Assembly (NCBI GenBank): GCA_030600745.1
Contig: JAUVLL010000239.1
Location: 1-5,444, forward strand
Direction of reading: 5' to 3'
Length of the DNA: 5,444 nucleotides
Origin: Spirochaetaceae bacterium
GTDB lineage: Bacteria > Spirochaetota > Spirochaetia > B11-G9
Shown: in pieces, positions 1 through 5,444 of the stretch
How positions within the stretch are numbered: the stretch's first letter is position 1
Layout of the letters: the number at the start of each line of letters is the position of its first letter
Translations under genes and position numbers: made by a program
The notes under the pieces: model-generated
What the model was told of the DNA's origin: nothing
The model's database searches: none
Seen by the model: the letters and a program-made list of their open reading frames with translations, nothing else

Positions 1-2
1 TT

Positions 3-167
3 TTCTTTGCTGTGGGATCCTTGATTTTTAACAGTGGTGAAGGAATAGGTGTACTCTTCGGAATTGCAGGACTTTTTGCCGGATTCGGCATCACATATGT
101 CTATAATAAAATCAATAAGAGAAAAAATACACCACGGATTACACGGCTGATAAACAAAGGCAAGTAG
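3..167 (+). CDS. C-terminal end of a small membrane protein, possibly RseC/MucC family (partial)
   Basis: The open frame enters from the left edge and runs 54 codons to a TAG stop. It reads FFAVGSLIFNSGEGIG, then a glycine- and phenylalanine-rich hydrophobic stretch (about residues 17-35 of the fragment) that looks like one transmembrane helix. A strongly basic tail follows (NKINKRKN) and ends TPRITRLINKGK. Two adjacent hydrophobic segments, a positively charged cytoplasmic end and a final PRI.R motif resemble the C-terminus of the RseC/MucC (SoxR-reducing system) family. The cysteine-rich N-terminal domain that would decide this lies outside the window, so the family name is only a suggestion. 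The stop codon falls inside a 28-bp palindrome, and the gene converges on cheB. Confidence 0.55.
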   Translation, partial: FFAVGSLIFNSGEGIGVLFGIAGLFAGFGITYVYNKINKRKNTPRITRLINKGK

Positions 168-191
168 AGACGTAAGATCTTACGTCTCTAC
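164..191. repeat. Perfect 28-bp palindrome between convergent genes
   Basis: The left arm GTAGAGACGTAAGA (164-177) is followed at once by its exact reverse complement TCTTACGTCTCTAC (178-191), so there are 14-bp arms and no spacer. It starts one base before the TAG stop of the upstream gene and ends 9 bp before the cheB stop. In RNA it would form a strong hairpin from either strand and could stop transcription from both sides. However, there is no run of T after it in either direction, so it is not a standard intrinsic terminator. Palindromes with GTAGAGACG...CGTCTCTAC ends are, from memory, dispersed in several bacterial genomes. A related hairpin of the same length is at 2857-2884. Confidence 0.9.
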
Positions 192-200
192 TGTCAATTC

Positions 201-1310
201 CTACCTCTTTTCCATAACAAGCCTGTTAAGAGTTGCGGCCATATCATCCAAAGAAACCACGTGATCAATAAACCCTCGTTCTGCAGCAACTTTCGGCATC
301 CCGTAGACAATTGATGATTCCTGGTCCTGTCCCACGGTTAGACCACCCTTAGTGAAAATAGTACCTATCTCCGTAGCTCCATCTCTTCCCATACCGGTCA
401 TAATAACCGCGAGACTATTGCCGCCATAGTGTTTTGCAACAGATGCAAACAAAACATCTGCCGAAGGTCTATGACCATTCATTAAATCTGCTGATGAAGT
501 ACGGATAAGTGCTGCAAGCTTCTTTTTTACTACTTCAATATGAAAATTCCCGGGTGCAATAAAAACTGTACCTGGAGAAAGAACGTCTCCATCTGTAACT
601 TCTTTAACATCCAGAGGGCATATTCTATCCAGACTTTTTGCAAACTCTGTGGTAAAACCTGCGGGCATATGCTGTACTATTACAATAGGAACAGGAAAAT
701 CGGAATCTAAATCTACTAATACATGCCGTAGAGCATTTGGCCCGCCGGTAGATATTCCAACTGCTACAATCTCAATATTTCCACCCTTTTCCCGGGGGAT
801 TACAGAGACAGCAGGAATCTTTTCCTTAATTGAAGTTTTTACCAATTCTGATCTTTCTTTATCCTGTATGGCTGTCTGGGGTGAGGCAGTACGCCCCGAT
901 GACCCTGATTTTTTACCATAGGCAAGAAGTGTGGCAACAATTTTATCTCTTACAACGTGTATATCCTCAGAAATTGACCCCGATGGTTTTAGAATAAAAT
1001 CAGAGGCTCCAAGGGAAAGTGCTTCCATTGTTATCCTTGCGCCTTTTACAGCAGTAGATGAAAGGATAACTACCGGTATATCAATATTTAATCTTTTTCT
1101 TTCTTTAAGAAACTGAAGACCATTCATTTCGGGCATCTCAAGATCCAGGAGAATTATGTCAGGTTTTACACGGGGGATTTTTTCCAGGAGGAATTTCCCG
1201 TTCATTGCCTTGCCGGCAAGAACAAGACCTTCTGCCTCATCGACAATACGACCGATAAGATTCCTCATTAGTGCGGAATCATCACATATCATTACAGAAA
1301 TATCTTTCAT
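201..1310 (-). CDS. cheB: Chemotaxis response regulator protein-glutamate methylesterase CheB
   Basis: CheB removes methyl groups from chemoreceptor glutamates and can deamidate receptor glutamines. It acts in the cytoplasm opposite CheR and is activated when CheA phosphorylates its receiver domain. The 369-residue product has both expected domains. The receiver (about 1-125) carries D10-D11, the phospho-acceptor D56 in LLDLEMP, S84/S85 and K108 in LKPSG. A polar linker covers about 130-177. The esterase domain (about 178-369) has the triad S187 (GISTGGP), H214 (VQHMPAGFT) and D310 (MTGMGRDGA). Length and motifs are those of a complete, probably active enzyme. The ATG follows cheR by 9 bp with an AGGAT upstream, so the two genes are almost certainly co-transcribed. 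Its 3' end faces the 28-bp palindrome. Confidence 0.97.
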   Translation of the reverse strand: MKDISVMICDDSALMRNLIGRIVDEAEGLVLAGKAMNGKFLLEKIPRVKPDIILLDLEMPEMNGLQFLKERKRLNIDIPVVILSSTAVKGARITMEALSLGASDFILKPSGSISEDIHVVRDKIVATLLAYGKKSGSSGRTASPQTAIQDKERSELVKTSIKEKIPAVSVIPREKGGNIEIVAVGISTGGPNALRHVLVDLDSDFPVPIVIVQHMPAGFTTEFAKSLDRICPLDVKEVTDGDVLSPGTVFIAPGNFHIEVVKKKLAALIRTSSADLMNGHRPSADVLFASVAKHYGGNSLAVIMTGMGRDGATEIGTIFTKGGLTVGQDQESSIVYGMPKVAAERGFIDHVVSLDDMAATLNRLVMEKR

Positions 1311-1319
1311 GGGTTTATC

Positions 1320-2144
1320 CTAATTAGAAAATTTACGATACATAGTAGCGTACTCAGTCTTAAGGAACTCAAATTTAGTATCCATTCCAAATAACGATTC
1401 TGAATGACCTATAAAAAGATATGAATGATTATTCATTGCCTGATAGAATTTATTAATTACGTTATTCTGGGCAGTTTCATCAAAATATATAATTACATTC
1501 CTGCAAAAAACCATATCAAGATTTCTTTGCCCACTGTCAGCTTTTAAATTATGATAATCAAACTTTACACTATTCCTAATATCTTCCCTTACCAGATAAC
1601 CGTTTGGTTTCTTTTCAAAATAACGCTGAAGATACTTGTCAGAAATTCCGTTAACTTTCTGATCTGAGTAGAAACCTTCTTTTGCCGTCATCAGACATTT
1701 CAAGCTTAGATCGGAAGCCGTAATATCATAAGTAAAACCGGGAGGAAGGATATCTTTAAGAACAATTGCAAGAGAATAGGGTTCTTCACCTGTTGAACAA
1801 CCTGCACTCCAAATTTTTATGGTATTTTCACCTATCGATTTTTTATGTTTGACAAGTTCAGGTATTACATAGTGTTCAAATGCATTAAAATGAGCTGTAT
1901 TTCTAAAAAACCTGGTTAGGTTAGTGGTAACAGTATCCAGAAGAGTTTTCATCTCCCCTTCATTTGTTGTAATCTGTTTATAATACTCGTTAATATCCGG
2001 AATTCCCGTTTTTCGTAGTCTTTCCTTCAATCTACTCTCAAGAATAGTTCTGTTAGAAGGAGAAAAATGGAGTCCACTGGCATTATAGATGTGATCACGA
2101 AATTTACTAAACTGTACTTCGGTTAAAAAGTTTTCAATTGGCAT
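1320..2144 (-). CDS. cheR: Chemotaxis protein-glutamate O-methyltransferase CheR
   Basis: CheR uses S-adenosylmethionine to methylate glutamates on chemoreceptors, giving the adaptation that CheB reverses. The 274-residue product has an N-terminal helical domain (about 1-70) with the basic segment ESRLKERLRK. A Rossmann-type methyltransferase domain follows. Family motifs are NLTRFFRN (75-82), SAGCSTGEEPYSLA (113-126, the AdoMet loop), D145 in TASDLS, CRNVIIYF (214-221) and GHSESLF near 246. All expected blocks are present, so it looks functional. I start at the ATG at 2142-2144, with AGGAT eight bases upstream, rather than the TTG one codon earlier. It is the first gene of a cheR-cheB unit. 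No cheA, cheW, cheY or receptor gene is visible here, so the rest of the pathway must lie elsewhere. Confidence 0.96.
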   Translation of the reverse strand: MPIENFLTEVQFSKFRDHIYNASGLHFSPSNRTILESRLKERLRKTGIPDINEYYKQITTNEGEMKTLLDTVTTNLTRFFRNTAHFNAFEHYVIPELVKHKKSIGENTIKIWSAGCSTGEEPYSLAIVLKDILPPGFTYDITASDLSLKCLMTAKEGFYSDQKVNGISDKYLQRYFEKKPNGYLVREDIRNSVKFDYHNLKADSGQRNLDMVFCRNVIIYFDETAQNNVINKFYQAMNNHSYLFIGHSESLFGMDTKFEFLKTEYATMYRKFSN

Positions 2145-2148
2145 CAAT

Positions 2149-2259
2149 TCACATCCTGTGCTGGTCGTGCGCTTCGCTTACTGCTCGCACATGCATCCTT
2201 TGCTGGTCGTGCGCTTCGCTAACTGTTCGCACATGCATCCTAACTGCTCGCACATGCAT
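2149..2259 (-). other. Repeat-encoded 36-codon leader ORF upstream of cheR
   Basis: An ATG at 2257-2259 opens a frame of 36 codons that ends in TGA at 2149-2151, four bases before the cheR ATG. The product is a repeat: a 7-residue unit (MHVRAVR), then two 14-residue units of the type MHVRxVSEAHDQxR, then a last Met. An AAGG directly abuts the ATG, too close for a good binding site, and the predicted transcript start is only some 7 bases upstream. A second frame from 2255 to 2178 (25 codons, starting MCEQLGCMCEQ) is also open. The open frames may simply follow from repeat lengths divisible by three. I record the ORF because its end is placed for translational coupling to cheR, not because I am confident it is a gene. 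Confidence 0.22.
2153..2157 (-). promoter_or_regulatory. cheR ribosome binding site, made by a truncated repeat unit
   Basis: On the minus strand AGGAT lies eight bases before the cheR ATG (2144) and supports that start over the TTG at 2147. The same AGGATG opens every unit of the adjoining tandem array, so the binding site appears to be the beginning of a fourth, cut-off unit. Confidence 0.65.
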
Positions 2260-2262
2260 CCT
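2153..2262 (-). repeat. GC-rich tandem repeat array (21 + 42 + 42 bp plus a stub) in the cheR leader
   Basis: Read in the direction of cheR, four units each start with AGGATG: 2262-2242 (21 bp), 2241-2200 (42 bp), 2199-2158 (42 bp) and a stub from 2157. The two 42-bp units differ at only 3 positions. The 21-bp unit matches the first half of the longer ones. A full unit contains the ATGCAT palindrome and GTGCG...CGCAC arms (5 bp, 14-base loop), so each could form a small RNA hairpin. By my count a unit is about 60% G+C, clearly richer than the AT-rich DNA around it, which suggests an inserted or spreading sequence. The lengths 21 and 42 are multiples of three. Between the cheR promoter and cheR, the whole array would be transcribed. 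Confidence 0.9.
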
Positions 2263-2272
2263 TAATACTAAA

Positions 2273-2301
2273 ATTGTATTTCTTTGAGATGCAACTGTCA
2301 A
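2273..2301 (-). promoter_or_regulatory. Sigma-70-type promoter for cheR-cheB
   Basis: On the minus strand a perfect -35 TTGACA (2301-2296) is separated by exactly 17 bp from a -10 TACAAT (2278-2273, one mismatch to consensus). Transcription should start near 2265-2267, only a few bases before the first repeat unit. Chemotaxis genes are often read by sigma-28, but this site has the vegetative sigma-70 pattern, suggesting constitutive expression. Confidence 0.75.
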
Positions 2302-2376
2302 TAGAAAAAAATCCAGAGAAAAAATCATGAAATGTTTTTATTGCGTGTTATATTCTTAATCATAATGAAGGAAAAC

Positions 2377-2853
2377 ATGATTAAGTTCACAATAAAGGGG
2401 ATAGCACTTGATGAAGAAACCCAGATGCCGATTGTTATTCTACAAAGTTCAGAAACATCCAGAATTATCCCTCTATGGATAGGGCCCTTTGAAGCCAGTG
2501 CAATAATTATCGAGATTGAAGGAGTAAGACCTCCCAGACCTTTGACGCATGATCTCCTTTCTGAGTTTTTTTCAAAACATCATTACAAACTTAAATATAT
2601 TTATATATATGACTTTATCAACGACAGCCATATAGCAAAGATAGTGTATAGAAAAGGATTCAGAACTTTTTCTCTGGAGATAAGGCCCAGTGACGGACTG
2701 GCTCTGGCCCTGAGGCTGAATGCACCAATTTATGTTTCAGGAAAAGTAGCCGGAGCAGCTTATTCTGATCCTGAACTTTTGAATAAAGCCGGAGGCTATC
2801 AATCAGAGATGCTCTATTTTAATAGTGAAAATATTGATGCACATATAATGTAA
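2377..2853 (+). CDS. DUF151 / bifunctional nuclease (BFN) domain protein
   Basis: The 158-residue product is a single BFN/DUF151 domain. Visible family blocks are the start MIKFTIKGIALDEETQ, the segment IPLWIGPFEASAI (31-43), RPPRPLTHDLL (51-61) and IRPSDGLALALR (102-113) followed by PIYVSG. Some plant relatives are reported to have RNase and DNase activity. Bacterial members are common but their role is poorly known, so nuclease activity here is inference. I start at the ATG at 2377 because this matches the usual family N-terminus and has AAGGA four bases upstream. Earlier in-frame ATGs at 2332 and 2365 would add a short hydrophobic stretch (FLLRVIFLII) with no good ribosome binding site. 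A TATATT at 2349-2354 could be a weak -10 box, which would also exclude the first ATG. The gene is divergent from cheR. Confidence 0.88.
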   Translation: MIKFTIKGIALDEETQMPIVILQSSETSRIIPLWIGPFEASAIIIEIEGVRPPRPLTHDLLSEFFSKHHYKLKYIYIYDFINDSHIAKIVYRKGFRTFSLEIRPSDGLALALRLNAPIYVSGKVAGAAYSDPELLNKAGGYQSEMLYFNSENIDAHIM

Positions 2854-2856
2854 ATC

Positions 2857-2884
2857 GTAGAAACAAAATATGCTGTGTTTCTAC
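2857..2884. repeat. 28-bp hairpin element after the DUF151 gene
   Basis: The arms GTAGAAACA (2857-2865) and TGTTTCTAC (2876-2884) are exact reverse complements around a 10-base loop. The element begins 4 bp after the DUF151 stop. No T-run follows, so it is at best an unconventional terminator. Its total length and its GTAGA...TCTAC ends equal those of the perfect palindrome at 164-191. Two differences between the elements (columns 6/23 and 9/20) change both partners of a base pair and keep the stem, as expected for one family of palindromic repeats. Confidence 0.75.
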
Positions 2885-2889
2885 AGTGA

Positions 2890-2918
2890 TTGCCTATCTC
2901 CCTTTTCTAATCTATAAT
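2890..2918 (+). promoter_or_regulatory. pyrG promoter, with its start point at or next to the ATG
   Basis: TTGCCT (2890-2895, four of six -35 bases) is followed after 17 bp by a perfect -10 TATAAT (2913-2918). Only eight bases separate the -10 box from the pyrG ATG at 2927. Transcription would therefore begin between about 2923 and 2927, giving a very short or absent 5' leader. Confidence 0.7.
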
Positions 2919-2926
2919 GCGGACTT

Positions 2927-4561
2927 ATGAAAAGATATATTTTTGTTACAGGTGGAGTTTGTTCAAGTTTAGGAAAGGGAATAACAGCTACATCTATTGG
3001 CAATCTTCTTGAAAATCGTGGATTGAAAATAAGAATGATAAAAATAGATCCCTACCTCAATGTAGATGCTGGAACAATGAGTCCTTATCAGCATGGTGAA
3101 GTTTACGTAACAGATGACGGAACTGAAACTGATCTCGATCTGGGAAACTATGCCAGATTTACAAAATCTCCTTTATGTAAACTAAACTCTATTACTACCG
3201 GACAAATCTATCAGGAAGTTATTAAAAAAGAAAGAGAAGGAAGATATTTAGGAAGAACAGTACAGGTTATACCGCATATTACAGATGAAATAAAAAAGAG
3301 AATCTTTCTTGCCAGTGATGGAGATGATGTTGACGTCTCTATAATTGAAGTAGGAGGAACAGTAGGCGATATAGAATCTATACCATTTCTTGAAGCTGCC
3401 CGGCAATTCATTCATGACCTTGGGAAAAAAAATGTACTTTTTGTTCATCTGACATTAATACCGGAAGTTGCAGGTGGAGAATTAAAAACAAAACCAACCC
3501 AGCATTCGGTTAATAAACTTAGGGAAATCGGGATACAACCAGACATTCTGGTTTGCAGATCACCGGAATTCCTTGAAAAAGAGATGGTCAGCAAGATATC
3601 ACTTTTTACAAACGTGGAGGAAAATTCAATAATTTCAGCTTATGATGTAAAAACTTCCGTATATGAAGTACCATTAATTTTTCATGATCAAAATCTTGAC
3701 AGTATAATACTTGAGAAACTCAATCTTAAAAGTTCCAGGGCTGATCTTAAGGAATGGTCATCCTTGATTAAAGTTATAAAAAGTACAGAGCATACTACAA
3801 ACATTGCAATAGTAGGCAAGTATATTAATCTAAATGACACTTATAAATCTATATATGAATCAATTACTCATGGTGGTATAGCAAACCGCACAAAGATAAA
3901 TCTTATAAAAATAGATGCAGAAAAGCTTGAAACCAGTGATAATCCGGGGAACTTTTTTAAAGATGTAGATGGCATATTAATTCCAGGTGGTTTTGGCCAG
4001 CGTGGAATAAACGGGATGATAAAGGCTGTACAGTTTGCAAGGGAAAACAGAATTCCATGTTTTGGTATTTGTCTTGGAATGCAGATTATGGTCATTGAAT
4101 ATTCAAGAAATGTTCTTGGTTTGAAATCTGCCAACAGCACTGAATTTTCACCTGAAACAGACTACCCGGTTATAAGTCTACTCGAAGAACAACAGGGATT
4201 GTGTACAATGGGTGGGACTATGCGTTTAGGGAAAAGCCAGTCCATTCTGGTTCAGGGAACACATATTAATAAAATTTATGACAGGAAAGAAATATGGGAA
4301 CGGCACCGGCACAGATATGAAGTATCCGGTGACTACATAGAAAAGCTGCAAAATGCAGGACTTATTATGGGAGCCTATACACCGGATGATAATTTAGTTG
4401 AATCTGTTGAATGGAGTGATCATCCCTGGAGTATAGGGGTTCAGTATCACCCTGAATTCATATCAACCCCCATTAATCCTCATCCGCTTTTTATTGATTT
4501 TATTAAAGCAGGTATGGAGTATGCTGAAAATCAGCATAGCTCAAATAGTTTAGACAGTTAA
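2927..4561 (+). CDS. pyrG: CTP synthase (glutamine-hydrolysing)
   Basis: PyrG catalyses the last step of de novo CTP synthesis: UTP, ATP and glutamine give CTP. The 544-residue product is full length. The synthetase domain (about 1-270) has VTGGVCSSLGKGI with K17 in the ATP loop, KIDPYLNVDAGTMSP (39-53), the block ETDLDLGNYARF with D71, and EVGGTVGDIE with E141, the expected Mg-binding residues. The class I glutamine amidotransferase domain (about 290-535) has PGGFGQRG, the nucleophile C382 in CFGICLGMQ, and H508 and E510 in VQYHPEF. Nothing essential is missing. The start is fixed by the conserved N-terminus, yet no proper Shine-Dalgarno precedes it: only GGA three bases upstream. The last 12 bases overlap the convergent amidohydrolase remnant. 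Confidence 0.98.
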   Translation: MKRYIFVTGGVCSSLGKGITATSIGNLLENRGLKIRMIKIDPYLNVDAGTMSPYQHGEVYVTDDGTETDLDLGNYARFTKSPLCKLNSITTGQIYQEVIKKEREGRYLGRTVQVIPHITDEIKKRIFLASDGDDVDVSIIEVGGTVGDIESIPFLEAARQFIHDLGKKNVLFVHLTLIPEVAGGELKTKPTQHSVNKLREIGIQPDILVCRSPEFLEKEMVSKISLFTNVEENSIISAYDVKTSVYEVPLIFHDQNLDSIILEKLNLKSSRADLKEWSSLIKVIKSTEHTTNIAIVGKYINLNDTYKSIYESITHGGIANRTKINLIKIDAEKLETSDNPGNFFKDVDGILIPGGFGQRGINGMIKAVQFARENRIPCFGICLGMQIMVIEYSRNVLGLKSANSTEFSPETDYPVISLLEEQQGLCTMGGTMRLGKSQSILVQGTHINKIYDRKEIWERHRHRYEVSGDYIEKLQNAGLIMGAYTPDDNLVESVEWSDHPWSIGVQYHPEFISTPINPHPLFIDFIKAGMEYAENQHSSNSLDS

Positions 4562-4966
4562 CGTGTCTACTGTTTTTCTGATATATCCAGTCAGAAACTC
4601 TGATGGAAACACATAGGCTGCTTCTTCATCTGTTACCCTGAAATCAGGGTTGTGGAATTTTCCGTTTACTCCAGGAAGTCCCGGCATAACTGTAGGTTTC
4701 ATTTGTGATATATTTCCAACATCTGATGAAGCTGAAGAGTACTGTTCCTCAATAAATTCAACATCCATCTCTGAAATTAAAGCAACAGGTTTTGTTTTAT
4801 AATTACCGTCTATAGTCGCTATAAATCCGGGGATATCCTTAAATTCCTCAACTGCAAAGCCCAGATCTTTAAATTTAGTACTTAATATTTTATGGGTGTT
4901 TACTTCGAAAAAACCAGGTTCTGCATTTTCCCATAATTGTCTGCCCAGTGATATTAATTCTTCCAT
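4550..4966 (-). pseudogene. M20-family amidohydrolase (AbgB-like), internally deleted remnant
   Basis: M20 amidohydrolases are two-zinc enzymes, usually about 390-480 residues, that cleave amide bonds of N-acyl amino acids or of p-aminobenzoyl-glutamate-like substrates. This 138-residue frame has the family N-terminus (LGRQLWENAEPGFFE, then LGFAVEEF, IPGFIATIDG and PVALISEMD) to about residue 68. It then passes within about ten residues to a typical C-terminal block (SSASSDVGNISQMKPTV, then HNPDF). The middle is gone, including the HxCGHD zinc motif, the catalytic glutamate and the dimerisation domain. It cannot be an active peptidase. The break falls near 4745-4763 and keeps the reading frame. 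I start at the ATG at 4964-4966 with GAGG six bases upstream; upstream ATGs lack such a site. Retention as a short protein is possible but not shown. Confidence 0.75.
4551..4577 (+). terminator. Possible weak intrinsic terminator of pyrG
   Basis: TAGACA (4551-4556) and TGTCTA (4564-4569) form a 6-bp stem with a 7-base loop. It spans the pyrG stop codon and is followed closely by five T (4573-4577). The stem is short and only one third G+C, so termination would be weak. The site lies inside the 3' end of the convergent ORF. Confidence 0.4.
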
Positions 4967-5108
4967 TTTGTGCCTCATTACATTAAAATAACATAGATTG
5001 ATGAAATTTACCTGCAAATTCTCTCGACAATCTTATAATTTAGTTTATTATATCTGTAACATTTAAAGGTTAAAATTATAACAATTCTATAGTACGAGAG
5101 GAACATTT
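4967..5108. other. AT-rich divergent intergenic region
   Basis: This gap separates the amidohydrolase remnant from the nucleoside hydrolase gene. It contains a TATAAT at 5034-5039 on the plus strand, but without a recognisable -35 at the right distance. TATAAT and ATTATA (5047-5052) form a 6-bp inverted repeat around a 7-base spacer. A second -10-like TATAGT lies at 5088-5093. I cannot assign a promoter or operator with confidence. Confidence 0.4.
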
Positions 5109-5444
5109 ATGAAAAACATATTTATAGATTCAGATTGCGGAATAGATGATGCAACAGCAATTATGATTGCACTGGCCAGCCCTGATGTAAAAATTCTTGG
5201 TATTAGTGCTGTTGCCGGTAATGCCGGCATTGATCAGGTTGTAAATAATATAACAGGTATTCTTTCATATTTTGGAAGAGAGGATATCCCTGTGTACAAG
5301 GGAGCAAGTACTTCCCTCCTGGGGATGCGGATTCATGCTGAAGGGGTTCATGGTTCCAATGGGCTTGGAGATGTTGAGTTACCGGAGAATTCAAAATCTA
5401 TAGAGTCGATAATGGCCCCTGACGGGCTTTATAAGGCAGCAAAA
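5109..5444 (+). CDS. Inosine-uridine-type nucleoside hydrolase (partial, N-terminal 112 residues)
   Basis: Nucleoside hydrolases split the N-glycosidic bond of ribonucleosides to give base plus ribose, feeding nucleobase salvage. The frame runs off the right edge with no stop. The N-terminus MKNIFIDSDCGIDDATAI carries the calcium- and ribose-binding DxDxxxDD motif (D7, D9, D13, D14). Further family features are AVAGNAG (35-41), PVYKGA (61-66) and HGSNGLGD (81-88). The family is usually about 310-330 residues, so roughly two thirds is missing and substrate preference cannot be judged. The ATG is well supported by GAGAGGA (5096-5102) six bases upstream. It points away from the amidohydrolase remnant and begins its own transcription unit. 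Confidence 0.93.
   Translation, partial: MKNIFIDSDCGIDDATAIMIALASPDVKILGISAVAGNAGIDQVVNNITGILSYFGREDIPVYKGASTSLLGMRIHAEGVHGSNGLGDVELPENSKSIESIMAPDGLYKAAK

Noticed and set aside
649..1116. Plus-strand open frames of 90 and 61 codons inside cheB
   Set aside because: They lie opposite the well-supported cheB frame, show no family motifs and have no convincing ribosome binding sites.
2150..2262. Possible CRISPR array between cheR and the DUF151 gene
   Set aside because: The copies are directly abutting tandem units with no unique spacers between them, and no cas gene is present.
2332..2376. N-terminal extension of the DUF151 protein as a signal peptide
   Set aside because: The hydrophobic stretch is very short, the upstream ATG has no good ribosome binding site, and the family normally starts at the MIKFTIKGIALD position.
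2592..2612. Run of alternating A and T in the DUF151 gene
   Set aside because: It simply encodes KYIYIYD in an AT-rich genome and is part of a conserved domain, not a separate repeat or control site.
3211..4140. Minus-strand open frames of 66, 66 and 90 codons inside pyrG
   Set aside because: They are antisense shadows of the highly conserved CTP synthase frame and have no recognisable protein features.
5024..5039. TCGACA near TATAAT as a promoter for the nucleoside hydrolase
   Set aside because: The two boxes are only four bases apart, so they cannot form a -35/-10 pair, and no -35 is seen at the proper distance.
5203..5394. Minus-strand open frame of 63 codons at the right end
   Set aside because: It is opposite the nucleoside hydrolase frame, whose DxDxxxDD and HGxNGLG motifs are clear.

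Overview
The window is AT-rich bacterial chromosome with mostly housekeeping genes. The lineage is not fixed by the sequence. An isolated cheR-cheB pair, an RseC-like membrane-protein tail and the codon use would suit a spirochaete or another AT-rich Gram-negative anaerobe. I hold that loosely, because no rRNA or other lineage marker is present.

Layout from left to right. Positions 3-167 (+) hold the last 54 codons of a membrane protein, possibly RseC/MucC-like. Its stop codon lies inside a perfect 28-bp palindrome. The chemotaxis adaptation pair is on the minus strand: cheR (1320-2144) is followed after 9 bp by cheB (201-1310). A near-consensus promoter (TTGACA, 17 bp, TACAAT) drives the pair. 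Between promoter and cheR lies a GC-rich tandem array with units of 21, 42 and 42 bp and a truncated fourth unit that supplies the cheR ribosome binding site. Reading the other way, a DUF151/bifunctional-nuclease protein (2377-2853, +) is followed by a second 28-bp hairpin and then by pyrG (CTP synthase, 2927-4561, +). The pyrG -10 box sits so close to the ATG that the mRNA is probably leaderless. Convergent to pyrG, and overlapping its last 12 bases, is an internally deleted M20/AbgB-like amidohydrolase (4550-4966, -). The window ends inside a nucleoside hydrolase gene (from 5109, +).

Functionally, CheR and CheB set receptor methylation in chemotaxis. PyrG makes CTP, and the nucleoside hydrolase salvages bases from nucleosides. 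I see no operon tying these processes together.

The most unusual material is non-coding. There are two 28-bp palindromic elements whose differences are partly compensatory. There is also the repeat array at the start of the cheR mRNA, which stays open in a 14-residue repeat frame ending four bases before cheR. I see no phage, CRISPR array, complete insertion sequence, tRNA or rRNA. Nothing here clearly amounts to a new multi-gene system. All coordinates and motif positions were counted by hand.
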